8,350 nucleotides of DNA from Elusimicrobiota bacterium (GCA_016212845.1 JACRDR010000433.1:1-8350); one strand, 5' to 3'. Positions 1 to 6,620 are shown, counted from the first letter of the stretch. A program made the numbers and translations. The notes: generated from the letters alone by a model not told the origin.

Positions 1-651
1 CAAGGCGCGGATGCGGGCGCGAGCGTCGCGGACGGGCGCGGTGAGGAAGTCTCCAGGGCAGGTCGTCTCCTCGTAGTCGCGGTGGCTCAAGATCGACGCG
101 GGGCGGATGCGGTGCTCGGCCGACAGCCAGATGAGGAGGTTCTCGAGGCCCTCCGCCTGCTTCTTGCGCGAGTCGGCCTCCTGAGCGGATCTCGGCCGGC
201 GTCCCCAGTTGCCGAGGACGGCGACGCTGAGTCCGGGCCCGGCCTGCGGGCGGCCCTCCCAGATGCGGCCTTCCCAGTCGACGATATAGTGGTAGGCGAT
301 GTCGGTCCAGCCCATCTGCTTGCGGTGGACGCCCAGTTCGAAATTCAGGCGCGCGATCGCGGTGGTGAGGCTCTCGGGCGCGTTCGCGGGGATCGCGAAG
401 ACCGCCTCGTCGAGGGCGTTGCCGGTATGGTGGATCGCGATGCGGGTGCGGTTCGGGATGGGGCCCTTGGGCGCGGCGGGCGGCTTCGAATCCCACTCGG
501 CGCGCGCGCGGACCGGCGGCCGGTTCGTCGCGGCTGTGACTACCTGCGGGGGGGTAATGCGGGGTCCCTCGGTCTCGCGCACGGCCCCGATTTCAGGGAC
601 CTGCGCGAACGCGGAGACGGCGGCGACAATATAGAGGAAGCCCGGGGCCAT
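1..651 (-). CDS. Secreted N-acetylmuramoyl-L-alanine amidase, PGRP/Amidase_2 family (C-terminus outside window)
   Basis: I translated this from the minus strand: 217 codons are open from ATG at 651 to the window edge, so the C-terminus is missing. The family cleaves the amide bond between MurNAc and the L-Ala of the stem peptide in peptidoglycan, using one zinc ion. Residues 1-16 (MAPGFLYIVAAVSAFA) look like a short signal peptide with cleavage after AFA, so the enzyme probably acts in the periplasm or outside. A proline-rich linker (about 17-48) precedes the domain. Visible motifs are RAEW (50-53), IHHT (zinc His 74), AYHY (Tyr 120, the T7-lysozyme Tyr46 position), WEGRP (131-135), GNW (147-149), SHRDY (zinc His 190) and TCPG (zinc Cys 198). 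The loop between WEGRP and GNW is short and lacks the usual Gly-x-His/His-Asn segment. An in-frame TAG two codons upstream limits the start to ATG 651 or later; the Shine-Dalgarno is poor. It is divergent from the suf operon and has no evident functional tie to it. Confidence 0.88.
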   Translation of the reverse strand, partial: MAPGFLYIVAAVSAFAQVPEIGAVRETEGPRITPPQVVTAATNRPPVRARAEWDSKPPAAPKGPIPNRTRIAIHHTGNALDEAVFAIPANAPESLTTAIARLNFELGVHRKQMGWTDIAYHYIVDWEGRIWEGRPQAGPGLSVAVLGNWGRRPRSAQEADSRKKQAEGLENLLIWLSAEHRIRPASILSHRDYEETTCPGDFLTAPVRDARARIRAL

Positions 652-790
652 GTCCTAGAGAGAATTTAGCTTCCCCGGTGCCGACGGAGTAGGGCCGGCA
701 GGCCCCAGTCGATTTGGGCCAAAGGGCCCAGGCGGACCCAGGGAAGTCCCGGATTCCCATAAAAAGACAAGAAAGACCTTAATAATCCCT
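652..790. other. Divergent intergenic region with GC-rich inverted repeats and an A/T-rich stretch
   Basis: I see no gene here. There are three small inverted repeats: GGGCC/GGCCC at 692-696 and 701-705 (loop GGCA), TGGGCC/GGCCCA at 715-720 and 725-730 (loop AAAG), and GGGAA/TTCCC at 741-745 and 754-758. CCCAGG is repeated directly at 727-732 and 737-742. None is followed by a T-run on either strand, so they do not read as terminators; on the minus strand they would lie in the leader of the amidase mRNA. From about 758 to 786 the DNA turns A/T-rich, with runs such as AAAAAGACAA and TTAATAAT. This lies just upstream of the suf promoter -35 and could act as an UP element. I could not assign a convincing promoter to the amidase. 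Confidence 0.5.
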
Positions 791-791
791 C

Positions 792-816
792 ATACTTGAT
801 CGAATTAGTCAGGTAT
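792..816. promoter_or_regulatory. IscR/Rrf2 type-1-like operator
   Basis: This is an imperfect palindrome with arms ATACTTGATC (792-801) and AGTCAGGTAT (807-816) around GAATT. The symmetry extends one more pair, to C791 and G817. As I recall the Escherichia coli IscR type 1 consensus (left half ATASYYGACTR, right half YAGTCRRSTAT, joined by three A/T), 23 of 25 positions agree; the mismatches are at 800 and 801, where TC replaces CT. This class of site is bound by the [2Fe-2S] form of IscR. It sits directly upstream of sufC and overlaps the predicted -35 and the spacer, so binding should block RNA polymerase. The likely ligand is the Rrf2 protein encoded at 6620-7111. Binding by that protein is inferred, not shown. 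Confidence 0.8.
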
Positions 817-824
817 GCTATCCT
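796..824 (+). promoter_or_regulatory. Predicted sigma70-type promoter of the suf operon
   Basis: A -35 TTGATC (796-801) and a -10 TATCCT (819-824) are separated by 17 nt, each matching 4 of 6 consensus bases. A TG at 816-817 gives an extended -10 (TGC before TATCCT). Transcription would start near 831, leaving a leader of about 15 nt that holds little more than the Shine-Dalgarno. The -35 and spacer lie inside the operator, which is the expected geometry for repression. The exact hexamers are a prediction; a promoter somewhere in 758-831 is more secure than this precise placement. Confidence 0.6.
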
Positions 825-834
825 TCAGGGGAAC

Positions 835-841
835 AGGAGGA
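835..841 (+). promoter_or_regulatory. Strong Shine-Dalgarno of sufC
   Basis: AGGAGGA stands 4 nt ahead of the sufC ATG (AGGAGG itself 5 nt ahead). It is a near-perfect anti-16S match and fixes the sufC start over the other ATGs nearby (796, 815), which open unrelated frames. Confidence 0.85.
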
Positions 842-845
842 GTAC

Positions 846-1595
846 ATGCCGCTTTTGGTCATCGAGAATCTGCACGTGGAAGTCGAGGGGAAGCCCATCC
901 TCAAGGGCGTCAACCTCGTCATCGAGAAGGGCCAGATTCACGCGCTCATGGGGCCGAACGGCTCCGGAAAAAGCACCCTTTCCTACACCCTCTTGGGCCA
1001 CCCGAAGTACACGGTCACCCAAGGCCGCATCCTGTTCAACGGCGAAGACGTCACGAACGCCAAGACCCATGAGCGCGCGCGGAAGGGCATGTTCCTTTCC
1101 TTTCAGTACCCCACCGCGATCCCCGGCGTGAGCGTCGCGAATTTTCTCCGCACGAGCCTGAAGTCGATCAAGGGCGACGAGGGCGTCGTGAAGACCTTCC
1201 GCAAGAACCTCCGCGAGAAGATGGGCCAGCTCGAGATGGACGAGAAGTTCGCCACCCGCTACGTCAACGAGGGGTTCTCCGGCGGCGAGAAGAAGCGCCT
1301 CGAGACGCTCCAGATGGCGATGCTCGAGCCCAAGCTCGCGATCCTAGACGAGACCGACTCCGGCCTCGACATCGACGCGCTGCGCATCGTCTCCGGCGGC
1401 ATCAACCGCCTCGCCTCGCCCGAGCGCGGCATCCTCCTCATCACCCACTATCAGCGCATCCTCGACTACGTAAGGCCGCAGTTTATCCATGTGCTCGTGG
1501 CCGGCCAGATCGCGCACTCCGGCGGTCCCGAGCTCGCGAAAGAGCTCGAGAAGAAGGGCTACGACTGGGTGAAACACCCCGCGGGGGCCGCATGA
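846..1595 (+). CDS. sufC: SufC, Fe-S assembly ATPase
   Basis: This is the cytosolic ABC-type ATPase of the SufBCD scaffold; ATP-driven SufC dimerisation reshapes SufB and SufD during cluster assembly. At 249 residues it has the normal family length. Visible motifs are Walker A GPNGSGKST (36-44), Q-loop FQYP (Gln 87), ABC signature SGGEKKR (145-151), Walker B with D-loop LAILDETDSGLDID (164-177) and the H-loop histidine in THY (His 201). No membrane segments are present, which fits a soluble assembly ATPase and not a transporter. One departure is that the signature is followed by LETLQM where most SufC proteins have NEILQM. It is the first gene of the operon, starting with a strong Shine-Dalgarno, and its stop overlaps the sufB start as ATGA (1592-1595), which suggests coupled translation. 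Confidence 0.97.
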   Translation: MPLLVIENLHVEVEGKPILKGVNLVIEKGQIHALMGPNGSGKSTLSYTLLGHPKYTVTQGRILFNGEDVTNAKTHERARKGMFLSFQYPTAIPGVSVANFLRTSLKSIKGDEGVVKTFRKNLREKMGQLEMDEKFATRYVNEGFSGGEKKRLETLQMAMLEPKLAILDETDSGLDIDALRIVSGGINRLASPERGILLITHYQRILDYVRPQFIHVLVAGQIAHSGGPELAKELEKKGYDWVKHPAGAA

Positions 1596-3013
1596 GCGAG
1601 ACCGCCGCCGGCATCGCGAATCTCAAGGACGACTACGCGTCGAAGTACGGCTTCTTCGACGCGGAGAACTACGTCTTCAAGGCGAAGAAGGGCCTCTCGA
1701 AGGACGTCATCGTCGACATCTCCCGCCGAAAGAAAGAGCCCGAGTGGATGCTCGAGTGGCGGCTGAAGGCGTACGAGATCTTCTTGTCGAAGCCGCGCCC
1801 GACGTGGGGCGACCAGGAGATGCTCAACGCCATCGATTTCGACGAGATCTACTACTACATGAAGCCGTCCGCGGGCGCCGCGCGCACCTGGGAAGACGTG
1901 CCCTCCGACATCAAAAAGACGTTCGACAAGCTCGGCATCCCCGAGGCGGAGCGCAAGTTCCTCGCCGGCGTGACCGCGCAGTACGACTCGGAAGCGGTCT
2001 ACCACCAGATCAACAAGGAGCTCGAGAAGCAGGGCGTCATCTTTCTCGACATGGACGCGGGCCTGCGCGAGCACCCCGAGATCATCCGGAAGTACATCGG
2101 CACGATCATCCCGCCGACCGACAACAAGTTCGCGGCCCTCAACTCCGCGGTCTGGTCGGGCGGCTCCTTCATCTACGTGCCCAAGGGCGCGAAGGTGACG
2201 ATGCCGCTCCAAGCGTACTTCCGCATCAACGCCGAGAAGGCGGGCCAGTTCGAGCGCACGCTCATCATCGCCGACGAGGGCTCGAGCGTCCACTACATCG
2301 AGGGCTGCACCGCCCCGACGTGGAGCGCCGACGCGCTGCACTCGGCGGTCGTCGAGCTCATCGCGCTCCCCGGCGCTCACATCCGCTACACCACGATCCA
2401 GAACTGGGCGAACAACGTCTACAACCTCGTGACCAAGCGCGCCGTCGCTCACGCGAACGCGTTCGTCGAGTGGGTCGACGGCAACCTCGGCTCCAAGCTC
2501 ACGATGAAGTACCCCGCCGTCTACCTCGTCGGCGAGGGCGCGCGCGCGGAGGTCCTCTCGGTCGCGTTCGCGGGCAAGGGCCAGCACCAGGACACCGGGG
2601 CGAAGTTCGTCTTCGCCGCGCCGAACACCTCGGGCACGATCACCTCGAAGTCCATCTCGAAGGACGGCGGCCGCGCGAGCTACCGCGGCCTCGTGAAGGT
2701 GCACCCGCAGGCGCACGACGTGAAGGTCAACGTCCGCTGCGACGCCCTGCTGCTCGACGAGGCGTCGCGCTCGGATACCTATCCCACGATGGAGATCGAC
2801 GGCCAGCGCGTCAACGTCGGCCACGAGGCCTCCGTCTCCAAGATCGGCGAGGAGCAGCTCTTCTATCTGCAGAGCCGCGGCCTCACCGAGGCGGAAGCGA
2901 CGACGATGGTCGTCAACGGCTTCTTCGAGGCGTTCACGAAGGAGCTCCCTCTCGAGTACGCGGTCGAGCTCAACCGGCTCATCCAGCTCGAGATGGAAGG
3001 GTCGGTAGGTTAG
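1592..3013 (+). CDS. sufB: SufB, Fe-S cluster scaffold subunit
   Basis: This is the main scaffold of the SufBC2D complex, where sulfur from the SufS-SufU pair and iron are combined. At 473 residues it is a typical SufB length. By alignment from memory with E. coli SufB, the key positions are kept: Arg211/Asn213 (FRIN), Cys239 in EGCTAP (E. coli Cys254), Gln270/Trp272 in QNW (Gln285/Trp287), the cluster-nucleating Cys383 in VRCDALLL (Cys405) and Glu412 in HEAS (Glu434). The 29-residue gap between the last two is identical to E. coli. The NWANNVYNLVTKRA-type segment (271-284) resembles the Bacillus and actinobacterial SufB class. The start is ATG 1592, overlapping sufC by 4 nt. The stop TAG directly abuts the sufD ATG. 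Confidence 0.97.
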   Translation: MSETAAGIANLKDDYASKYGFFDAENYVFKAKKGLSKDVIVDISRRKKEPEWMLEWRLKAYEIFLSKPRPTWGDQEMLNAIDFDEIYYYMKPSAGAARTWEDVPSDIKKTFDKLGIPEAERKFLAGVTAQYDSEAVYHQINKELEKQGVIFLDMDAGLREHPEIIRKYIGTIIPPTDNKFAALNSAVWSGGSFIYVPKGAKVTMPLQAYFRINAEKAGQFERTLIIADEGSSVHYIEGCTAPTWSADALHSAVVELIALPGAHIRYTTIQNWANNVYNLVTKRAVAHANAFVEWVDGNLGSKLTMKYPAVYLVGEGARAEVLSVAFAGKGQHQDTGAKFVFAAPNTSGTITSKSISKDGGRASYRGLVKVHPQAHDVKVNVRCDALLLDEASRSDTYPTMEIDGQRVNVGHEASVSKIGEEQLFYLQSRGLTEAEATTMVVNGFFEAFTKELPLEYAVELNRLIQLEMEGSVG

Positions 3014-4237
3014 ATGCCCGCCGCCCAGACCCTCTCCGAGCTCGACGAGCTCCGCCGCGACGCGTGGAACGCGTTCCAAGCGTCGGCCGCGCCCCTCAAG
3101 ACGTCCGAGTTCTGGCGCCGCGTCGACTTCGCGCGCTGGAAGCTCGAAGAGCTCCGGCCGGACTCCGTCTGCAACGCGACGACGCCGTCTAAGATCGATC
3201 GCGGCGCCGCCGCCGGCGCGCTGCGCCAGGCGCCCGCCTTCCCCGACGCGGCGGTCGACCTCGATCCCGCGCTCGCGGCGAAGGGCGTCGTCTTCACGAG
3301 CCTGGAGAAGGCGTTCCGCGACCATCCGAACCTGGTGAAGCCCGCGCTCATGCGCTGCGCCGGCCCCGATCTCGCCAAGCTCGAGGCGGCCAACGCCGCG
3401 CTTTGGAAGGGCGGCGCGTTCCTCTACGTCCCCAACGGGGTGCTCGTGGAGAAGCCGTTCGACGTCGCGTTCCTCGGCGGCGCCAAACACTCGTTTCCGC
3501 GGCTCGTGGCGGTCGTCGGCGACGGCGCCGAGGCGACCGTCATCGAGGACCACTCCGAGGCGGCGGACCTTTCCACCGCGTTCGGCCGGCTGAAGGTGGG
3601 ACGGGGCGCGCGCCTGAACTACTTTTACAACCAGGGCTTGCCCAAGACCGCGACGCATTTCTGGAACCAGCGGATCGACCTCGCGCAGGACGCGCACCTC
3701 AGGCATACCTCGATCCTGCTCGGCGGCGCGCTCCACAAGTCGAACGTGCACGTCGAGCTTCTCGGCGCGGGCGCCCGGAGCGAGCTCTTCGGCGTCGTCT
3801 TCGGCTCGGCGCGCCAGTTCTTCGACACGACGACGTGGCAGATGCACCGCGCGTCGCGCTCGCAGTCGGACCTCCTTTTCAAGGCGGCGCTCAAAGACCG
3901 CGCCCGTTCCGTCTACACCGGCATGATCCGCGTGGAGAAGGACGCGCTCGGCTGCGACGCCTTCCAGCAGAACAACAACCTGCTGCTCTCCGACACAGCC
4001 CGGGCCGACACGACGCCCGTGCTCGAGATCCTCACCGACCAGGTCCGCTGCAAGCACGGCGCGACGATGGGCCCGGTGAGCCGCGAGGAGCTCTTCTATC
4101 TCGCGTGCCGCGGCCTCGATCCGAAGGAGGCGGCGAAGCAGCTCGTCATGGGCTTCTTCGAGCCGATCCTGGCGCAGGTGCCGCTCGAGCGGCTCAAGGA
4201 AGAGCTGCCGGGCCGCGTGGAGCGGGGGCTCGAGTGA
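3014..4237 (+). CDS. sufD: SufD, Fe-S cluster assembly subunit
   Basis: This SufB paralogue pairs with SufB and two SufC subunits; in E. coli it is tied to iron entry and helps form the cluster at the SufB-SufD interface. At 407 residues it has a usual SufD length. The N-terminal part (1-90) is variable and helical. The beta-helix core begins around WKGGAFLYVPNGV (131-143), the counterpart of SufB WSGGSFIYVPKGA. The late motif RCKHGAT holds Cys346 and His348, matching E. coli SufD Cys358 and His360. The C-terminal helix pair starts at REELFYLACRGL (357-368). The ATG at 3014 directly follows the sufB stop, with GGTAGG just upstream as a weak Shine-Dalgarno inside the sufB end. The stop overlaps the next gene's GTG as GTGA. 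Confidence 0.95.
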   Translation: MPAAQTLSELDELRRDAWNAFQASAAPLKTSEFWRRVDFARWKLEELRPDSVCNATTPSKIDRGAAAGALRQAPAFPDAAVDLDPALAAKGVVFTSLEKAFRDHPNLVKPALMRCAGPDLAKLEAANAALWKGGAFLYVPNGVLVEKPFDVAFLGGAKHSFPRLVAVVGDGAEATVIEDHSEAADLSTAFGRLKVGRGARLNYFYNQGLPKTATHFWNQRIDLAQDAHLRHTSILLGGALHKSNVHVELLGAGARSELFGVVFGSARQFFDTTTWQMHRASRSQSDLLFKAALKDRARSVYTGMIRVEKDALGCDAFQQNNNLLLSDTARADTTPVLEILTDQVRCKHGATMGPVSREELFYLACRGLDPKEAAKQLVMGFFEPILAQVPLERLKEELPGRVERGLE

Positions 4238-4542
4238 CCGCGACGAAAGTCGCCAAGGCATCCGAGATCGCTCCCGGCCAGATGCGCATCGTCGAGGCCT
4301 CGGGCGAGCGCATCGCGATCTGCAACGTCGGCGGCACGTTCTACGCCATCGAAGACCTCTGCTCGCACGACGACGGCCCGCTCGGCGAGGGCAACCTCAA
4401 GGGCGAGCAAGTCGAGTGCCCGCGCCACGGCGCCCGCTTCGACGTGAAGTCGGGCGCGGCCGTCCGCATGCCGGCGATCGCCCCGGTGCGCACCTTTCCC
4501 GTGCGCGTCGAAGGCGGCGACGTCGTCGTCGAGGTGGAGTGA
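4234..4542 (+). CDS. Rieske-type [2Fe-2S] ferredoxin in the suf operon
   Basis: This is a small soluble single-domain Rieske protein of 102 residues. The cluster ligands are complete: C43-x-H45 (CSHDDGPL) and C62-x2-H65 (CPRHGARFD), with 16 residues between H45 and C62. That is the compact bacterial ferredoxin form (BphF-like) without the disulfide cysteines of bc1 Rieske proteins. There is no signal peptide or membrane segment, so it acts in the cytosol. I chose GTG at 4234, which overlaps the sufD stop by 4 nt; the frame stays open far upstream, but that part lies wholly within sufD and is not Rieske-like. The role is not known from sequence: an electron donor to cluster assembly, or a first client of the machinery, are both possible. 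Similar genes are often found beside sufBDS in other bacteria and annotated as dioxygenase ferredoxin subunits. The stop overlaps the sufS ATG (TGATG). Confidence 0.92.
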   Translation: MTATKVAKASEIAPGQMRIVEASGERIAICNVGGTFYAIEDLCSHDDGPLGEGNLKGEQVECPRHGARFDVKSGAAVRMPAIAPVRTFPVRVEGGDVVVEVE

Positions 4543-5792
4543 TGGGCTTCGATCCCAAAGCGATCCGCAAGGACTTCCCGATCTTGAACCGCAAGATCCG
4601 CGGCAAGGCCCTCGTCTACCTCGACAACGCGGCCACCTCGCAGAAGCCCTCCTCGGTCATCGACCTGGAAAAGAGCTTCTACGAGACGAACAACGCCAAC
4701 ATCCACCGCGGCGTCCACCTGTTGTCGCAGGAATCGACCGAGATGATGGACCTCTCTCGCGAGAAGGTCGCCAAGTTCATCGGCGCGGCCTCGGCGCACG
4801 AGATCGTCTTCACCCGCAACGCCACCGAGGCGCTCAACCTCGTCGCGCACTCCTGGGGCCGGAAGTTCCTCAAGGAAGGCGACGAGATCGTCCTCACCGA
4901 GATGGAGCATCACTCCAACCTCGTGCCGTGGCAGCTCGCCGCGAAAGCGAAGGGCGCGACGCTCAAGTTCATCCCGGTGACGCCCGAAGGCACGATCGAG
5001 CTCGAGGCCGCCAGAGGGCTCATCGGGCCCAAGACCAAGCTCGTCGCCTTCACCGCGATGTCCAACGCGCTCGGGACGATCAATCCGGTGCCGGAGCTGC
5101 TCGCGATGGCCAAGAAGCACGGCGCGACCACGCTCGTCGACGCCTCCCAGTGGACGCCCCACCTCAAGACCGACGTCGCGGCCTGGGACTGCGACTTCCT
5201 CGTTTTCTCGAGCCACAAGATGCTCGGCCCGACCGGCATCGGAGTGCTCTGGGGCAAGCGGAAGCTCCTCGAGAGCATGGACCCCTTCATGGGCGGCGGC
5301 GACATGATCCAGGAAGTCTGGCTCGACCGCTCCACCTGGAACGAGGTTCCTTATAAGTTCGAGGCGGGCACGCCCAACATCGCGGGCGCCATCGCCTTCG
5401 GCGCGGCGGTCGACTATCTGAACAAGCTCGGCATGGAGGCGGTGCGCCGCCACGAGCTCGAACTCACCGAGGCCGCGCTCCGCGTGGTCGAGGCCGAGGG
5501 CCAGATCGCCCTCTACGGGCCGCGGGACCCCCAGCATCGCGGCGGAGTCATCTCCTTCAACGTCGCCGACATCCACCCGCACGACGTGGGCCAGGTTTTC
5601 GACAGCGAGGGCATCGCCATCCGCGCCGGCCACCACTGCTGCCAGCCGCTGATGCGCAAGCTCAAGATCGGCGGCACCGCGAGGGCCAGTTTCTACGTGT
5701 ACAATACTCTTGAGGACGTGTCGGCGTTCGGCCGCGGGCTCCGGAAGGTGAAGGACTTCTTCAAAGTCCCGGCGGAGGCCAAGCATGGCTGA
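4542..5792 (+). CDS. sufS: SufS, PLP-dependent cysteine desulfurase (group II)
   Basis: This enzyme removes sulfur from L-cysteine as a persulfide on its own cysteine, giving alanine, and hands the sulfur to SufU. It is 416 residues, the normal length. Visible features are LDNAATSQKP (28-37), MEHHSN with the PLP-stacking His (123-124), Asp200 and Gln203 in DASQWTPH, the PLP Schiff-base Lys226 in SSHKMLGPTG, the catalytic Cys366 in RAGHHC, and Arg381 in TARASFYVYNT, which binds the substrate carboxylate. The active-site run reads HHCCQP, so a second cysteine (367) follows the catalytic one where Ala is common. WTPH replaces the more usual small residues in the DGAQ-x-x-PH motif. ATG 4542 overlaps the Rieske stop by one base. 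The last 8 nt overlap sufU. Confidence 0.97.
   Translation: MGFDPKAIRKDFPILNRKIRGKALVYLDNAATSQKPSSVIDLEKSFYETNNANIHRGVHLLSQESTEMMDLSREKVAKFIGAASAHEIVFTRNATEALNLVAHSWGRKFLKEGDEIVLTEMEHHSNLVPWQLAAKAKGATLKFIPVTPEGTIELEAARGLIGPKTKLVAFTAMSNALGTINPVPELLAMAKKHGATTLVDASQWTPHLKTDVAAWDCDFLVFSSHKMLGPTGIGVLWGKRKLLESMDPFMGGGDMIQEVWLDRSTWNEVPYKFEAGTPNIAGAIAFGAAVDYLNKLGMEAVRRHELELTEAALRVVEAEGQIALYGPRDPQHRGGVISFNVADIHPHDVGQVFDSEGIAIRAGHHCCQPLMRKLKIGGTARASFYVYNTLEDVSAFGRGLRKVKDFFKVPAEAKHG
5774..5778 (+). promoter_or_regulatory. Shine-Dalgarno of sufU inside sufS
   Basis: GGAGG lies 6 nt before ATG 5785, inside the last codons of sufS. It supports the 8-nt overlap as the real sufU start. Confidence 0.75.
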
Positions 5793-6267
5793 GGGCGACG
5801 CCGAGCTCGCGGACCTTTACCGCGACGTTTTGCTCGATTACTACCGCAGCCGCGCCCATAAGGGCAAGCTCGAGCCGCACGACGTCCGCGGACACGGCGT
5901 CAGCCCGATCTGCGGCGACGAGATCGAGATCACGGCCACCCGCCAGGGCGACCGGCTCGACAAGCTGCGCTTCGACGGCCACGGCTGCGTGATCAGCCAG
6001 GCTTCCTCCGCCATGATGGCCGAGGCGGTCGAGGGCAAGAGCGTGCCCGAGGTGCTGAAGCTCGTCGAGGCGTTCGGCGACTTCATGGTGCGCCGTGGTC
6101 CGATGGACCAAATGCCCGCCGAGCTCGAAGAGACGAAGGCGCTCGAGGGCGTCCGAAAGTTTCCGGCGCGGGTGAAGTGCGCGATGCTTTCTTGGAACGT
6201 GCTCCGGCTGGGACTCCAGCAGGGCGCGGCGGAGTATCAGGAGTTGGGAGACAGGGAGGGGACATGA
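5785..6267 (+). CDS. sufU: SufU, zinc-dependent sulfur-transfer partner of SufS
   Basis: This is an IscU-fold protein that accepts persulfide sulfur from SufS and passes it to SufB; in Bacillus it is a zinc protein, not a true scaffold. The zinc ligands are all present: Cys43 and Asp45 in PICGDEI, Cys68 in GHGCVISQAS, and Cys132 in VKCAMLSW (Bacillus subtilis Cys41, Asp43, Cys66, Cys128). The longer segment between the second and third cysteines (about 100-128), including MPAELEETKALEGVRKFPARV, marks SufU rather than IscU. It is 160 residues; the C-terminal tail after 145 is variable. It starts 8 nt before the sufS stop with a good Shine-Dalgarno, and its own stop overlaps the sufT ATG as ATGA. 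No SufE or SufA is present in the window, which fits SufU as the sulfur relay here. Confidence 0.95.
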   Translation: MAEGDAELADLYRDVLLDYYRSRAHKGKLEPHDVRGHGVSPICGDEIEITATRQGDRLDKLRFDGHGCVISQASSAMMAEAVEGKSVPEVLKLVEAFGDFMVRRGPMDQMPAELEETKALEGVRKFPARVKCAMLSWNVLRLGLQQGAAEYQELGDREGT

Positions 6268-6620
6268 GCACGCCTCAAGAGGCGGCTCCGGTAGCCGCGG
6301 AACTCAGTTTCAAGGCCATCGGCGCGGCGCTGCAGCCGGTCGAGGATCCCGAGATCCACATGAGCATCGTGGAGCTCGGCCTCATCTACGGCGCCAAGAT
6401 CGAGGACGTCGAAGGAGCGAAGGGCAAGCGCGTGACGGTGACGATGAGCCTTACGTCGCCGGCCTGCCCGTACGGCCCGATGCTTCTCGCCATGGTGCAC
6501 GGCGCGGTCGCCAAGATCCCCGGAGTGCGGACGGTGGACGTCGACTTGTCCTTCAATCCGCTCTGGGACCCTCGCACGTACGCCAGCGAAGAGGCGAAGG
6601 ACAAGCTGGGGATTTTCTAA
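6264..6620 (+). CDS. sufT: SufT, MIP18/DUF59-family Fe-S assembly factor
   Basis: This 118-residue protein belongs to the MIP18 (DUF59) family that includes SufT, PaaD and eukaryotic CIA2. In other bacteria SufT helps mature Fe-S proteins when cluster demand is high. Visible family marks are VEDPEIHMSIVELGLIYG (26-43), with the DPE and the D/N-LGL-x-Y region, the conserved Cys68 in TSPACPYGP, and the C-terminal NPLWDP followed by SEEAKDKLGIF. The start is ATG 6264, giving an ATGA overlap with sufU and GGGAGGGG just upstream. An in-frame ATG at 6177 would add 29 residues lying within sufU with no family similarity. PaaD is the closest alternative, but no phenylacetate genes are nearby. The TAA stop shares one base with the next ATG. 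Confidence 0.9.
   Translation: MSTPQEAAPVAAELSFKAIGAALQPVEDPEIHMSIVELGLIYGAKIEDVEGAKGKRVTVTMSLTSPACPYGPMLLAMVHGAVAKIPGVRTVDVDLSFNPLWDPRTYASEEAKDKLGIF

Noticed and set aside
548..554. Seven-G run in the amidase linker as a phase-variable tract or frameshift
   Set aside because: The frame is intact from signal peptide to catalytic domain, and a 7-nt run in GC-rich DNA is weak evidence for slippage.
82..669. A 195-codon plus-strand frame at the left end
   Set aside because: It is the complement of the amidase gene; the minus strand gives zinc ligands and a signal peptide, this frame gives none.
715..730. Hairpin TGGGCC-AAAG-GGCCCA as a terminator
   Set aside because: There is no T-run on either side, and no gene converges on it.
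1744..3192. A 482-codon plus-strand frame inside sufB/sufD
   Set aside because: It is an out-of-frame, arginine-rich shadow of sufB with no recognisable domain.
3403..4233. Long N-terminal extension of the Rieske frame starting inside sufD
   Set aside because: The extension is an out-of-frame reading of sufD; the Rieske domain starts properly at GTG 4234 in a GTGA overlap.
1559..4261. A 900-codon open frame on the minus strand opposite sufB and sufD
   Set aside because: It is antisense to well-conserved suf genes, its translation is low-complexity and rich in R, E, L, V, A and D with no motif, and long antisense frames are expected where codons end in G or C. No Shine-Dalgarno or promoter was seen for it.
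4341..5786. A 481-codon open frame on the minus strand opposite the Rieske gene and sufS
   Set aside because: Same GC-driven antisense artefact; the plus strand carries complete family motifs throughout.
6177..6263. Upstream ATG for sufT
   Set aside because: It lies within sufU and adds non-family residues; ATG 6264 has a good Shine-Dalgarno and an ATGA overlap.
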